32,420 bases of DNA from Dankookia rubra (GTDB lineage Bacteria; Pseudomonadota; Alphaproteobacteria; Acetobacterales; Acetobacteraceae). This document shows, one piece after another, positions 8,358-16,074 of the stretch. Each line of letters starts with the position of its first letter. Position 1 is the stretch's first letter. The translations under genes and the position numbers were made by a program. Under the pieces are notes generated by a model. The model did no database searches. It saw nothing but the letters and a program-made list of their open reading frames with translations, and was not told the DNA's origin. Location: NCBI RefSeq assembly GCF_004355005.1, contig NZ_SMSJ01000057.1, forward strand, positions 1-32,420, read 5' to 3'.

Positions 8358-10391
8358 ATGCAGGACCTAGCCGCGGTGGCGGCGCGGCCGGACCTTTCGC
8401 TGGCCGAAACGCTCACCGAAGCCCACCGGTCGCCGCTCGACGCTGCCATCGGCCGCGCCACCGGCAACCTGCTGCGGCGCCAGCAGGCCGACGGCCACTG
8501 GGTCTTCGAGCTGGAGGCCGACGCCACCATCCCGGCCGAGTACGTCATGCTTCGCCGCTTCTTCGGCCGGCAGGACCCGGCGCGGGAGGCGCGGATCGGC
8601 CGCTACCTCCGCCGCGTCCAGGCGCAGGAGGCGGCGCGTTGCGGCGGCGGCTGGCCCCTGTTCCATCGCGGGCCGCTCGACGTCTCCTGCTCGGTGAAAG
8701 CCTATTTCGCGCTGCGCCTGATCGGCGATGCCGAGGACGCGCCGCACATGCTGCGCGCCCGCGCCGCGATCCTGGCGGCCGGCGGGGCGGAGCGCTGCAA
8801 CGTCTTCACCCGGGCGACCCTGGCGCTGTTCGGCCAGGTGCCCTGGCATGCCGTGCCGGTGATGCCGCCGGAACTCACGCTGCTGCCGCGCTGGTTCCCC
8901 TTCCATCTCTCGAAGGTCAGCTACTGGGCCCGCACCGTTCTGGTGCCGCTGACCGTGGTGATGGCCCGCCGGCCGCCGCCGGTGGCGCCGATCAGGGTTT
9001 CGCTGCGCGGGCTGTTCCGCACCCCGCCCGAGCAGGTGAAGCGCTGGCCCGGCGGTGCCCATGCGGCGCAGCCCTGGAAGGGCATCTTCGCCCGGCTGGA
9101 CCGGGAGCTGCAGCGCACCCAGCACCTGTTTCCCGCCAGCATCCGCAGCCGGGCGGAAGCAAAGGCCGAGGCCTTCGTCACCGAGCGGCTGAACGGCGAG
9201 GACGGGCTCGGCGCCATCTACCCGGCCATGGCCAATGCCATCTGGATGTACCATTGCCTCGGCGTCGCCGAGGACGACCCGCGGCTGGTGACCGCCTGGG
9301 CGGCGGTCGAGAAGCTGGTGATGGACCGGCCGGACCTCGACGAGACATACGTCCAGCCCTGTCTCTCGCCGATCTGGGACACCGCGCTGGTCAGCCACGC
9401 CCTGCTCGAGACCGGCGAGCCGGCGGCGGAGGCAGCCGTCACCCGCGGCCTGTCCTGGCTGCTGGAGCGGCAGATCACCGACGTCGCCGGCGACTGGGCC
9501 GAGGCGCGGCCGGGGGTGGCGCCCGGCGGCTGGGCCTTCCAGTACGCCAACCCGCACTACCCCGACGTGGACGACACCGCGGTGGTCGTCCTGGCGCTGG
9601 ACCGGGCGGAGAAGCAGCTCGGCGGCTCCGGCTCCGCGGTGGCGCGGTCGATCTCGCTCGCCACCGACTGGGTGCTGGGGATGCAGTCGAAGGGCGGCGG
9701 CTGGGGCGCCTTCGATGCCGACAATACCCACCACCACCTGAACTCCATCCCCTTCGCCGACCATGGCGCGCTGCTCGACCCGCCGACCTCGGACGTCTCC
9801 GGCCGCTGCCTGGCGATGCTGGCGCAGCTCGGCCACGGGGCGGACAACCCCGCGGTGCGGCAGGCGATCGACTACATGCTGGCGGAACAGGAGCCGGACG
9901 GGTCCTGGTACGGCCGCTGGGGCGTCAACTACGTCTACGGCACCTGGTCGGCGGTCACCGCGCTGAACGCCGCCGGCCTGCCGCCGGAGCACCCGGCGAT
10001 GCGGAAGGCCGTCACTTGGCTGAAGCGCTGCCAGAACCCCGATGGCGGCTGGGGCGAGGACGGCTTCACCTATCCCCGCCGCGGCGGCACCCGCGCCGAT
10101 GCCGACATGGCGATGGGCCCGAGCACCGCGAGCCAGACCGCCTGGGCGCTGCTGGCGCTGATGGCGGCCGGCGCGGTCGAGGACCCGGCGGTCGGGCGCG
10201 GCGCCGCCTGGCTGCTGGCCCGCCAGGCCGGGGACGGGTCCTGGCCGGAGGAGGACTATACCGGCACCGGCTTCCCGCGCGTCTTCTACCTTCGCTACCA
10301 CGGCTATGCGCAGCTTTTCCCGCTTTGGGCCCTGGCGCGGCTGCGCAGGCTGCGGCTGGGCAATTCGCGGCATGTGCCGCACGGCCTGTGA
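8358..10391 (+). CDS. shc: Squalene-hopene cyclase (HpnF)
   Basis: This 677 aa enzyme cyclises squalene to hopene, the entry step to hopanoids. The catalytic DxDD motif is D403-V-D-D406 in YPDVDDTAVV. QW repeats that stabilise the alpha-barrel are seen at QQADGHW (42-48), the KGGGWGAFDADN region, QEPDGSWYGRWG, QNPDGGWGEDG and QAGDGSWPEEDYTGTGFP. The C-terminus LRYHGYAQLFPLWAL is typical. The start is uncertain. An AGGAGAGAG tract at 8332-8340 could serve GTG 8340 (too close), TTG 8349 (good spacing) or ATG 8358; all are in frame and differ by at most six residues. It lies 133 nt after hpnB and upstream of hpnG. Confidence 0.96.
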   Translation: MQDLAAVAARPDLSLAETLTEAHRSPLDAAIGRATGNLLRRQQADGHWVFELEADATIPAEYVMLRRFFGRQDPAREARIGRYLRRVQAQEAARCGGGWPLFHRGPLDVSCSVKAYFALRLIGDAEDAPHMLRARAAILAAGGAERCNVFTRATLALFGQVPWHAVPVMPPELTLLPRWFPFHLSKVSYWARTVLVPLTVVMARRPPPVAPIRVSLRGLFRTPPEQVKRWPGGAHAAQPWKGIFARLDRELQRTQHLFPASIRSRAEAKAEAFVTERLNGEDGLGAIYPAMANAIWMYHCLGVAEDDPRLVTAWAAVEKLVMDRPDLDETYVQPCLSPIWDTALVSHALLETGEPAAEAAVTRGLSWLLERQITDVAGDWAEARPGVAPGGWAFQYANPHYPDVDDTAVVVLALDRAEKQLGGSGSAVARSISLATDWVLGMQSKGGGWGAFDADNTHHHLNSIPFADHGALLDPPTSDVSGRCLAMLAQLGHGADNPAVRQAIDYMLAEQEPDGSWYGRWGVNYVYGTWSAVTALNAAGLPPEHPAMRKAVTWLKRCQNPDGGWGEDGFTYPRRGGTRADADMAMGPSTASQTAWALLALMAAGAVEDPAVGRGAAWLLARQAGDGSWPEEDYTGTGFPRVFYLRYHGYAQLFPLWALARLRRLRLGNSRHVPHGL

Positions 10392-10429
10392 TCGCGGCCA
10401 GGTGAGCGGGAGCGGCCGCGAATTATGGC

Positions 10430-10478
10430 TGAATCATGAATCAGTGGCTGCGCGGGATCCCGCTTAGCTGCTTATAAT
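10430..10478 (+). promoter_or_regulatory. Possible hpnG promoter with perfect -10 box, tandem heptamer and palindrome
   Basis: A perfect TATAAT occurs at 10473-10478, striking in such GC-rich DNA, 47 nt before the hpnG ATG. Upstream are a tandem TGAATCA-TGAATCA (10430-10443) and a 12-bp palindrome GCGGGATCCCGC (10452-10463), which covers the -35 position. No good -35 hexamer is present, so an activator may be needed, or hpnG may simply be read through from shc. Confidence 0.35.
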
Positions 10479-10524
10479 GCGCCGCAGCATCACGCCCCGC
10501 AGCCCTGGAGGACACCCCCTGTCC

Positions 10525-11181
10525 ATGCCCCTCTCCTCGATCCTTGCCGTGGTCGGCATGCGGTCCGAGGCGGCGTTGCTCCCCCCCGAGATGCCGGTCA
10601 TCGTCAGCGGCGGCGACCCGGTGCGGTTGCGGGCGCTGCTGCTGCAGGCGCCCGGAGGGCTGACGGGCGTGCTCAGCTTCGGCATCGCCGGCGGGCTGGA
10701 CCCGTCGCTGATCTGCGGCGACCTGGTGGTGGCAACGCGGGTGCGCGGGCCGGGCGGCGCCTATGCCGCCGATCTCGGCTGGTCGGCGGCGCTGGCGCGG
10801 CGCTGCGGCGCGCGGCTCGGCATGGTGGCGGGCGCGCCGGGCGTGGTGGGGGAGCCGGCGCGCAAGCGTGCGCTGCGGGCCGCCACCGGCGCCCTGGTGG
10901 TGGACCTCGAGACCGAGGCGGCGGCGCATTTCGCCGCGGCCCGGCAACTGCCCTTCGCGGCGCTGCGGGCGGTGGCCGATACCGCCGAGGAGGTGCTGCC
11001 GCGCTCGGCGGCGATCGGGCTGACCCCGGATGGCCGGCCGGCGGCGGGGCGCGTGGCGCTGGCGCTGCTGCGGCAGCCGCGGGAGTTGGGCGCGCTGCTG
11101 ACGGTGGCGAAGCGCAGCCGGGTGGCGCTGCAGGCGCTGGGCGGGACGCGGGACGCGCTGCGGCAGGCCTGCGCGGCGTAG
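10525..11181 (+). CDS. hpnG: HpnG, hopanoid-associated nucleoside phosphorylase
   Basis: The 218 aa protein has the purine-nucleoside-phosphorylase fold of HpnG, which removes adenine from adenosylhopane to give (phospho)ribosylhopane. Supporting segments are ILAVVGMRSEA at the N-terminus, LLSFGIAGGLDP-like sequence (about residues 49-60), CGDLVVATRV, the acidic LVVDLETEAAAHFAAA active-site region (about 129-144), and FAALRAVADTAEEVLP. ATG 10525 is preferred because the homologous region starts there; GGAGG lies further upstream than ideal. An alternative ATG at 10477 overlaps the TATAAT box. It is the last gene of the hopanoid run, and its TAG stop is followed at once by repeat copy B. Confidence 0.9.
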   Translation: MPLSSILAVVGMRSEAALLPPEMPVIVSGGDPVRLRALLLQAPGGLTGVLSFGIAGGLDPSLICGDLVVATRVRGPGGAYAADLGWSAALARRCGARLGMVAGAPGVVGEPARKRALRAATGALVVDLETEAAAHFAAARQLPFAALRAVADTAEEVLPRSAAIGLTPDGRPAAGRVALALLRQPRELGALLTVAKRSRVALQALGGTRDALRQACAA

Positions 11182-11331
11182 AAGGTCAGGGAGGGAAAGG
11201 CATTCCCTCTCCGAACGTGTATGTTCCCCCTGGCCTTCCTTTCTGGGATTCGGCACTCGTCGCGCAACGAGTGCAGGACTCGGAAAAATAGATGAGGAGG
11301 TCCGGGGGAGAATGCGTTCTTCCCCGGCCTT
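11182..11331 (-). repeat. Dispersed two-hairpin intergenic repeat, copy B (reverse)
   Basis: This copy begins the base after the hpnG stop codon, and its end overlaps the lysR stop codon (11330-11332). Outer hairpins are GGGAGGGAA/TTCCCTCTCC (imperfect) and CCGGGGGAGAA/TTCTTCCCCGG. A perfect 8-bp inner dyad, GCACTCGT-CGCGCA-ACGAGTGC, sits in the middle. GACTCGGAAAAATAGATGAGG matches copy E. It is oriented opposite to copies A, C and D and lies between convergent genes. Confidence 0.78.
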
Positions 11332-12232
11332 ACGGGGCCGTCTCCGCCAGCAGCCAGGCCCGGAAGGCCGCGATCCTCGGCACCCCGCGCTGCGCCGCCC
11401 GGGTGCAGAGGTGGTGCAGCACCCGCGGCAGGCCGCGGAACCGCCCGCCGCCGAGGACCACCAGCTCGCCCCGCGCCAGCTCCCCGGCCGCCAGCCTCGT
11501 GCTCTCGAGCGCGACGCCCACCCCTTGCGCCGCCGCGGCGATCGCCATGGCCGCCCGGTCGAAGGAGGGGCGCGGCGCCGCGGATGGCGGGCCGAGCCGG
11601 TTCAGCGCCAGCCATTCCTCCCAGCGCACCGGGCTGACCGCGGATTCGATCAGCCTCAGCCCCGCCGGCAGGGCGGGGCCGGCAAGGTCGAGCCGGGCCG
11701 CGAGTTCCGGGGCCGCCAGGGCGGTGACCAGTTCCTGGCCGAGCGGCTCGGCCACCACCCCGGGCTGGGCGGGCGCCGCGCCATAGGCAATGGCGAGGTC
11801 GATCCCCGGCTGGCGCGCCAGGTCCACCGGATCGGCGCTGGCGGTCAGCCGCAGGGTGATGCCGGGATGCCGCGCCAGGAAGCCGGGCAGCCGGGGCCCC
11901 AGCCACTGCGCGGCGAAGGAGGGCACGCAATGCAGCGCCAGCGGGGACGCGTCGGCGGCCGGCTCCGGCCGCAGCGCGGCGCAGGCGGCCTCCAGCTCGT
12001 CGAGGATCGGCGTCAGCCGGGCCAGCAGCTGCCGCCCCGCCGCGGTCGGCTCCACCCCCTGGCCGCTGCGGCGGGAGAACAGGCTGCGGCCGAGCTGCGC
12101 CTCCAGCGACCGCATCTGGTGGCTGACGGCGGAGGCGCTGAGGTGCAGCTCCGCCGCCGCCAGGGCGAAGCTTTCCAGGCGGGCCGCGGCCTCGAAGGCG
12201 CGCAAGGCGGAGAAGCTGGGAAGCTGGCGCAT
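11330..12232 (-). CDS. LysR-family transcriptional regulator (GcvA-like)
   Basis: This 300 aa protein has an N-terminal winged helix-turn-helix, LPSFSALRAFEAAARLESF with the recognition region LSASAVSHQMRSLEAQLG (about residues 32-49), and a C-terminal periplasmic-binding-protein-like sensor domain. The ALRAFEAAAR opening and LFSRRS..GVEPTAAG are typical of the GcvA-like subgroup. ATG 12232 is preferred over an in-frame ATG at 12256 because family members begin MRxLPxxxALRAFE and because the longer form would cover the TN11A dyad at 12243-12255. It is divergent from the class II aldolase gene, which is its likely target. The co-inducer is unknown. Its stop codon lies inside the end of repeat copy B. 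Confidence 0.92.
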   Translation of the reverse strand: MRQLPSFSALRAFEAAARLESFALAAAELHLSASAVSHQMRSLEAQLGRSLFSRRSGQGVEPTAAGRQLLARLTPILDELEAACAALRPEPAADASPLALHCVPSFAAQWLGPRLPGFLARHPGITLRLTASADPVDLARQPGIDLAIAYGAAPAQPGVVAEPLGQELVTALAAPELAARLDLAGPALPAGLRLIESAVSPVRWEEWLALNRLGPPSAAPRPSFDRAAMAIAAAAQGVGVALESTRLAAGELARGELVVLGGGRFRGLPRVLHHLCTRAAQRGVPRIAAFRAWLLAETAP

Positions 12233-12242
12233 GCGGGACCCG

Positions 12243-12255
12243 TGAATCGGATTCA
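12243..12255. promoter_or_regulatory. LysR-type TN11A operator candidate
   Basis: TGAATCGGATTCA is a perfect 13-bp dyad with the T-N11-A form of LysR-type regulator boxes. It lies 11 nt upstream of the lysR ATG and 86 nt upstream of the aldolase ATG in the divergent promoter region, where autoregulation and activation of the neighbour would occur. Confidence 0.55.
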
Positions 12256-12340
12256 TGACGGGTTGAAGAACCCGCGTTTGTCAACCGCGCCGCCGCGCCC
12301 GAGATTGCGGCATCGCCGCATGGCCGAGGAGGAAACCCCG

Positions 12341-13162
12341 ATGCTCGACAACGTCCCTGGCAGGAACCGCGTCTCGATCTACCAGCCGGAGCAGGAAGGG
12401 CTGGTCTTCCCCGAGATCCCGAGCTTCGCCACCCATGCCGAAGAGCGTGACTACCGCAAGAAGCACCTGGTGGCGGCGACGCGCGCCTTCGGCATGCACG
12501 GCTTCGACTACGGCTTCGCCGGCCACCTGACGGTGCGCGACCCGGAGCACCCGGAGCTCTACTGGACCAACCCGATGTGCGTGCACTTCTCCCAGGTGAA
12601 GATGTCGAACCTGATCCTGGCCGACCACGAGGGACGGGTGGTGGAGGGCCGCTACGCCATCAACCGCGCCGGCTTCGTGCTGCATGCCGCGGTGCACGAG
12701 GAATACCCGGAGGTCATGGCGATGTGCCACGCGCACACCACCTACGGCACCGCCTGGTGCGCCACCGGCCGCAAGCTCGACATGATCAGCCAGGACGCGG
12801 CCGCCTTCTACAACGACCACGCGGTGATCGGCGCCTCCGCCGGGGCGGTCGCGGTGGAGCGCGAGAGCGGCTGGTCGGTGGCCAAGGAGATGGGCCGCAA
12901 CCGCGGCATCCTGCACCAGAGCCACGGCCTGCTGACCAGCAGCCGGCACAGCATCGACGACGCCGCCTTCTGGTTCATCGCGCTGGAGCGCGCCTGCCAG
13001 CAGCAGCTGATGGTCGAGGCGACGGGGATCAAGCCGCAGCTGCTCTCCGACAAGACCGCCGCCTATAGCCGCGAGCATGTCGGCAGCGACTTCATCGGCT
13101 GGCTGCATTTCCAGACGCTGTACGACCACATCGCGGCGACCCAGCCCGACATGTTCGACTGA
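12341..13162 (+). CDS. Class II aldolase/adducin family protein
   Basis: This 273 aa protein belongs to the zinc-dependent class II aldolase family (L-fuculose-1-phosphate aldolase/ribulose-5-phosphate epimerase-like). Expected zinc ligands are H130 and H132 in MCHAHTTYG and H195 in HQSHGLL; E120 in AAVHEEYPEV lies near the catalytic position. The middle segment GFDYGFAGHLTVRDPEHPE (about 54-72) is the usual substrate loop. The ATG at 12341 follows GAGGAGGA at good spacing; an upstream ATG at 12320 would include that site in the coding region. The substrate is unknown; many such proteins act on organic acids or sugar derivatives. It is divergent from a LysR gene and upstream of an MFS transporter. 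Confidence 0.93.
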   Translation: MLDNVPGRNRVSIYQPEQEGLVFPEIPSFATHAEERDYRKKHLVAATRAFGMHGFDYGFAGHLTVRDPEHPELYWTNPMCVHFSQVKMSNLILADHEGRVVEGRYAINRAGFVLHAAVHEEYPEVMAMCHAHTTYGTAWCATGRKLDMISQDAAAFYNDHAVIGASAGAVAVERESGWSVAKEMGRNRGILHQSHGLLTSSRHSIDDAAFWFIALERACQQQLMVEATGIKPQLLSDKTAAYSREHVGSDFIGWLHFQTLYDHIAATQPDMFD

Positions 13163-13197
13163 GGGCGGCGGCACGAAGGCTTGCCTTCGTGCTGCCC
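13163..13197 (+). terminator. Hairpin directly after the aldolase stop codon
   Basis: Immediately after the TGA the sequence forms a strong stem: GCACGAAGG pairs with CCTTCGTGC around a short CTTG loop, extended by further GC pairs with mismatches. No T-run follows, so it is terminator-like or an mRNA 3' stabiliser. It separates the aldolase from the MFS gene. Confidence 0.55.
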
Positions 13198-13330
13198 TGA
13201 CGCCGGGCGCCGTCCGGCGCCCCGGACCTGCGGGCCGGGCCGTTGCGCCCCGGGCATGGGCAGCGCCGCCGGGCGTCGGTTCGGTCGACCGCCCCTCCCG
13301 CCCGGGCGCCATCCCGCCTAGAACACCGGC

Positions 13331-14569
13331 ATGCCCCCAGCCCTGGACGTGCCCACCCCCGCGCCGCCGCAGGTCGCCGCCCCCGAGCGCCCCACGGGAC
13401 CCGCGCCCGACCCGGCCATGCCGCGGATGCCCTGGGCGCTGCTGGTGGCCTGCTGCCTCGGCATGTTCGCCGCCTCCTCCTCCGGCACCACGCGGGCGCC
13501 TTTCCTCATCGACATGGCGCGCGACCTCGACACCTCGCTCGCGCTGGTCGCCAACCTGATGGCGCTGACCTCGATCGCCTGGGGCGCCGCCTCGCTCTTC
13601 GCCGGCGCCGGGTCGGACCGCTGGGGGCGGCGGCCCTTCCTGATCGGCGGGCCGGTCGGCCTGGCGCTCTGCATGGTGCTGGTCTCGCGGTCCGGCAGCT
13701 ATGCCGAGGCGGCGCTGTGGTCGACCTTCGCCGGCGGCTGCGCCGGGGCCTTCACCGGCGTGCTGATGGCCGAGGCCTCGGCCCGCACCGTCGACCGCCA
13801 GCGCGGCCGGGCGCTCGGCTGGGTCATGGCCGGGCAGTCGCTGACCCTGCTGGTGGGGGTGCCGGCGGCCGCGGCGATCGGCACGCTGATCGGCTGGCGC
13901 GGGGTCAATCTCTGCGTCGCGGCGCTGGCGCTGGTCGCCGCAGCGTCCTTGTTCCTCACCACGCTGCGGCCGGTGGACGGGCCGCGGAAGGCGGGCGCCG
14001 CCGCGCCGAGCCTGCGCGCCGCGCTGTCGCCCCGGGTGCTGAACCTGCTGGCGATGGGGGTGGCGGAGCGGATCTGCTACGGGCTGACCGCGGTCTACTT
14101 CGCCACCTTCCTGCAATCGACCTACCAGCTCTCGCTCGGCCAGGTGGCGCTGCCGCTGGCGCTCTTCGCGCTCGGCAATATCGGCGGCACCATCATCGGC
14201 GGGCAGCTGGCGGACCGGCTGCGCAACCGCATGCTGACCTTCGCCGCGGCCATGGCGGCCTCCGGCCTGGTGGCGCTGGCGCTGTTCGGCTGGCAGGCCG
14301 GCCTAGTGCCGACGGTCGCCCTCGGCTTCGCCTATGTCTTCGTCAATGCCCTGGCGCGGCCGAGCCTGATGGCGGCGATGGCGAACGTGCCGGACGAGGT
14401 GCGCGGCACCGTGCTCGGGCTGAACGTCACCTCGGCCAGCTTCGGCTGGCTCGGCGCCGCATCGCTCGGCGGCTGGATGATGGCGGGCTACGGCTTCGGC
14501 GGCTTCGGCCCGCTGACCGCGGCGGTCGCGCTGCTCGGCGCCGGGCTGGCGGTCTTCGGCCGGCGCTGA
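13331..14569 (+). CDS. MFS transporter (DHA-type or metabolite permease)
   Basis: This 412 aa protein has about twelve hydrophobic segments. Motif A of the major facilitator superfamily is visible between TM2 and TM3 as GAGSDRWGRRPFL, and GGQLADRLRNR is the equivalent loop in the second half. The first 35 residues are Pro-rich and probably cytoplasmic. A later start (for example MPRMPWALLVACC) is possible because no clear Shine-Dalgarno precedes 13331. It lies 168 nt downstream of the aldolase after a hairpin, so it may or may not share its transcript. The substrate could be the aldolase substrate or a drug-like compound; the sequence does not decide this. Confidence 0.88.
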   Translation: MPPALDVPTPAPPQVAAPERPTGPAPDPAMPRMPWALLVACCLGMFAASSSGTTRAPFLIDMARDLDTSLALVANLMALTSIAWGAASLFAGAGSDRWGRRPFLIGGPVGLALCMVLVSRSGSYAEAALWSTFAGGCAGAFTGVLMAEASARTVDRQRGRALGWVMAGQSLTLLVGVPAAAAIGTLIGWRGVNLCVAALALVAAASLFLTTLRPVDGPRKAGAAAPSLRAALSPRVLNLLAMGVAERICYGLTAVYFATFLQSTYQLSLGQVALPLALFALGNIGGTIIGGQLADRLRNRMLTFAAAMAASGLVALALFGWQAGLVPTVALGFAYVFVNALARPSLMAAMANVPDEVRGTVLGLNVTSASFGWLGAASLGGWMMAGYGFGGFGPLTAAVALLGAGLAVFGRR

Positions 14570-14575
14570 GGCAGC

Positions 14576-14596
14576 GGCCGGGCAGCCTGCCCGGCC
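14576..14596 (+). terminator. GC-rich hairpin after the MFS stop
   Basis: GGCCGGGC and GCCCGGCC pair perfectly over 8 bp around an AGCCT loop, 7 nt after the MFS stop codon. No T-run follows, so intrinsic termination is uncertain, but the placement fits a transcript end. Confidence 0.5.
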
Positions 14597-14689
14597 CGCC
14601 CTGCCGCGCCGCCCCTATTCCCAACCGGGCCGAAGCGGGCCTTCGGCTTCCCGCAACCGGCGCAGGACGCCGGAGCGGAGGGTTTGTCC

Positions 14690-15946
14690 ATGCGTCCCCC
14701 GCCCGCCCGATGGGCCCTGCCCCTGCTTGCCATGCTGGCCTGGTCCGGCACCGCCCTCGCCCAGGGCCTCAGCGGCACGGTCCGCTCGGCCGAGGAAGGG
14801 CCGATGGGCGGCGTGCTGGTCAATGCCCGCGCCGCTGGCAGCACCATCACCGTCACCGTCGTGACCGATGCCGAGGGGCGCTTCGCCTTCCCCGCCGGCA
14901 GGCTGCCGGCGGGCCCGACCGAGCTCTCGGTCCGCGCCGCCGGCTGGGACCTGGCCGGGCCGGAGAAGGTCGAGCTGACGGCCGCGCCGGTGACCGCCGC
15001 GCTGATCCTGAATCCGGCCACGGAGCCGGCGATGCAGCTCTCGAACGCCGAATGGATCGCGAGCCTGCCGGGCGGCGATGCCGACAACCACTTCCTGCAG
15101 AACTGCACCAACTGCCACACGCTGAAGCAGCCGCTCTTCTCGGACCACGATGCGAAGGAGTTCGTCGAGGTCCAGCTGCGGATGGCGAGCTATGCCCAGG
15201 CCTCCTCGCTGCTGCGGCCGCAGGTGCTGCTGCAGGACCGCGTCGCCAACCAGTCCGCCGCGGCCCAGGCCGCGCGGCGGAAGGTTTTCGAGCGGCAGGC
15301 CGCCTACCTCGCGCAGCACAACCTGTGGCAGAAGGAGGGCTTCGACTTCAGGCTGACCCCCTTCCCCCGCCCGAGCGGCCGCGCCACCCGCATGGTGGTG
15401 ACCGAATACGACCTGCCGGAGACGACGCGGCAGCCGCACGACGTCATCGTCACCGCCGACGGCATGGTCTGGTACAACAGCTTCACCGAGCAGGTGCTGG
15501 GGCGGCTCGACCCGAAGACCGGCGAGACCAGGGAATGGATGGTCCCGACGCTGAAGCCGGACAGCCCGAAGGGGTCCCTCGCGCTGCGCGCCGACCGCGA
15601 CGGCAACCTGTGGATGGGCCTGTCCTACCAGGGCGGCGTCGCCCGCTTCGATCCGCGGACCGAGACCTTCCGGATGTACCCGCTGCCGGCCCGGCTGAAC
15701 CGCGACAGCACCCAGACCACCGAGGTCTAGTCGCGCCACAGCCATGTGGACGGCAAGGTCTGGATCGAGGACAGCGGCACCTACTCGATCTACCGTATGG
15801 ACGTGGCGAGCGGCGAGTTCGTCGAATACCTGCGGCCGCGGCCGACAAACATCCGGCGGGTCTTCGTCACCGGGGGCAAGCCGGCGACCTTCTGGGCCGG
15901 CAGCAACCACGGGGCGTCGATCGTGCGGTTGGAGCCGCTGGACTGA
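14690..15946 (+). pseudogene. Cytochrome c / virginiamycin-B-lyase-like beta-propeller protein interrupted by an in-frame TAG
   Basis: The reading frame encodes a signal peptide (LPLLAMLAWSGTALAQ), a carboxypeptidase-regulatory-like (CarbopepD_reg) beta-sandwich (about 26-108), a heme c motif C139-TN-C142-H143, and then streptogramin-lyase-like propeller repeats such as DGMVWYNSFTEQVLGRLDPKTGE and DGNLWMGLSYQGGVARFDP. After 346 codons TAG stops the frame at 15728-15730. The same frame continues for 71 codons with HVDGKVWIEDSGTYSIYRMD and GASIVRLEPLD, clearly the missing last blades. There is no frameshift, so a single base change (for example CAG to TAG) explains it. GGAGG lies 8 nt before the ATG. 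Either the protein is truncated or non-functional, the stop is read through, or the base is wrong. The family is periplasmic and its substrate is unknown. Confidence 0.8.
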
Positions 15947-15954
15947 GGGGAAGG

Positions 15955-16074
15955 CAAGGCCAGGGAGGAGGTATCCTCCCCTGGACCCTTCTTTGTTTCT
16001 CCGGGTCGGGTCCCGAACCACAAGAAGGAAGGGCGGGGCTTGGGGAGGGAATACGCTTCCCTCCCCAATCTTCC
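15955..16074 (+). repeat. Dispersed two-hairpin intergenic repeat, copy C (forward)
   Basis: This copy starts CAAGGCC. The left hairpin is CCAGGGAGGA/TCCTCCCCTGG with one bulge. The right hairpin is a perfect 12-bp stem (TTGGGGAGGGAA, loop TACGC, TTCCCTCCCCAA). Between them are TTTCTCCGGGTC and AGAAGGAAGGGCGGGG. It lies between the convergent broken lyase-like gene and tctC and touches the tctC stop codon. Confidence 0.8.

Noticed and set aside
8367-10382. 671-codon open frame antisense to squalene-hopene cyclase
   Set aside because: Shadow of shc in GC-rich DNA; composition is Arg/Gly/Ala/His-rich without domains.
15728-15730. TAG as a site of pyrrolysine or other recoding
   Set aside because: No pyl genes or recoding element are visible and the gene family is not known for it; a nonsense mutation or error is simpler.
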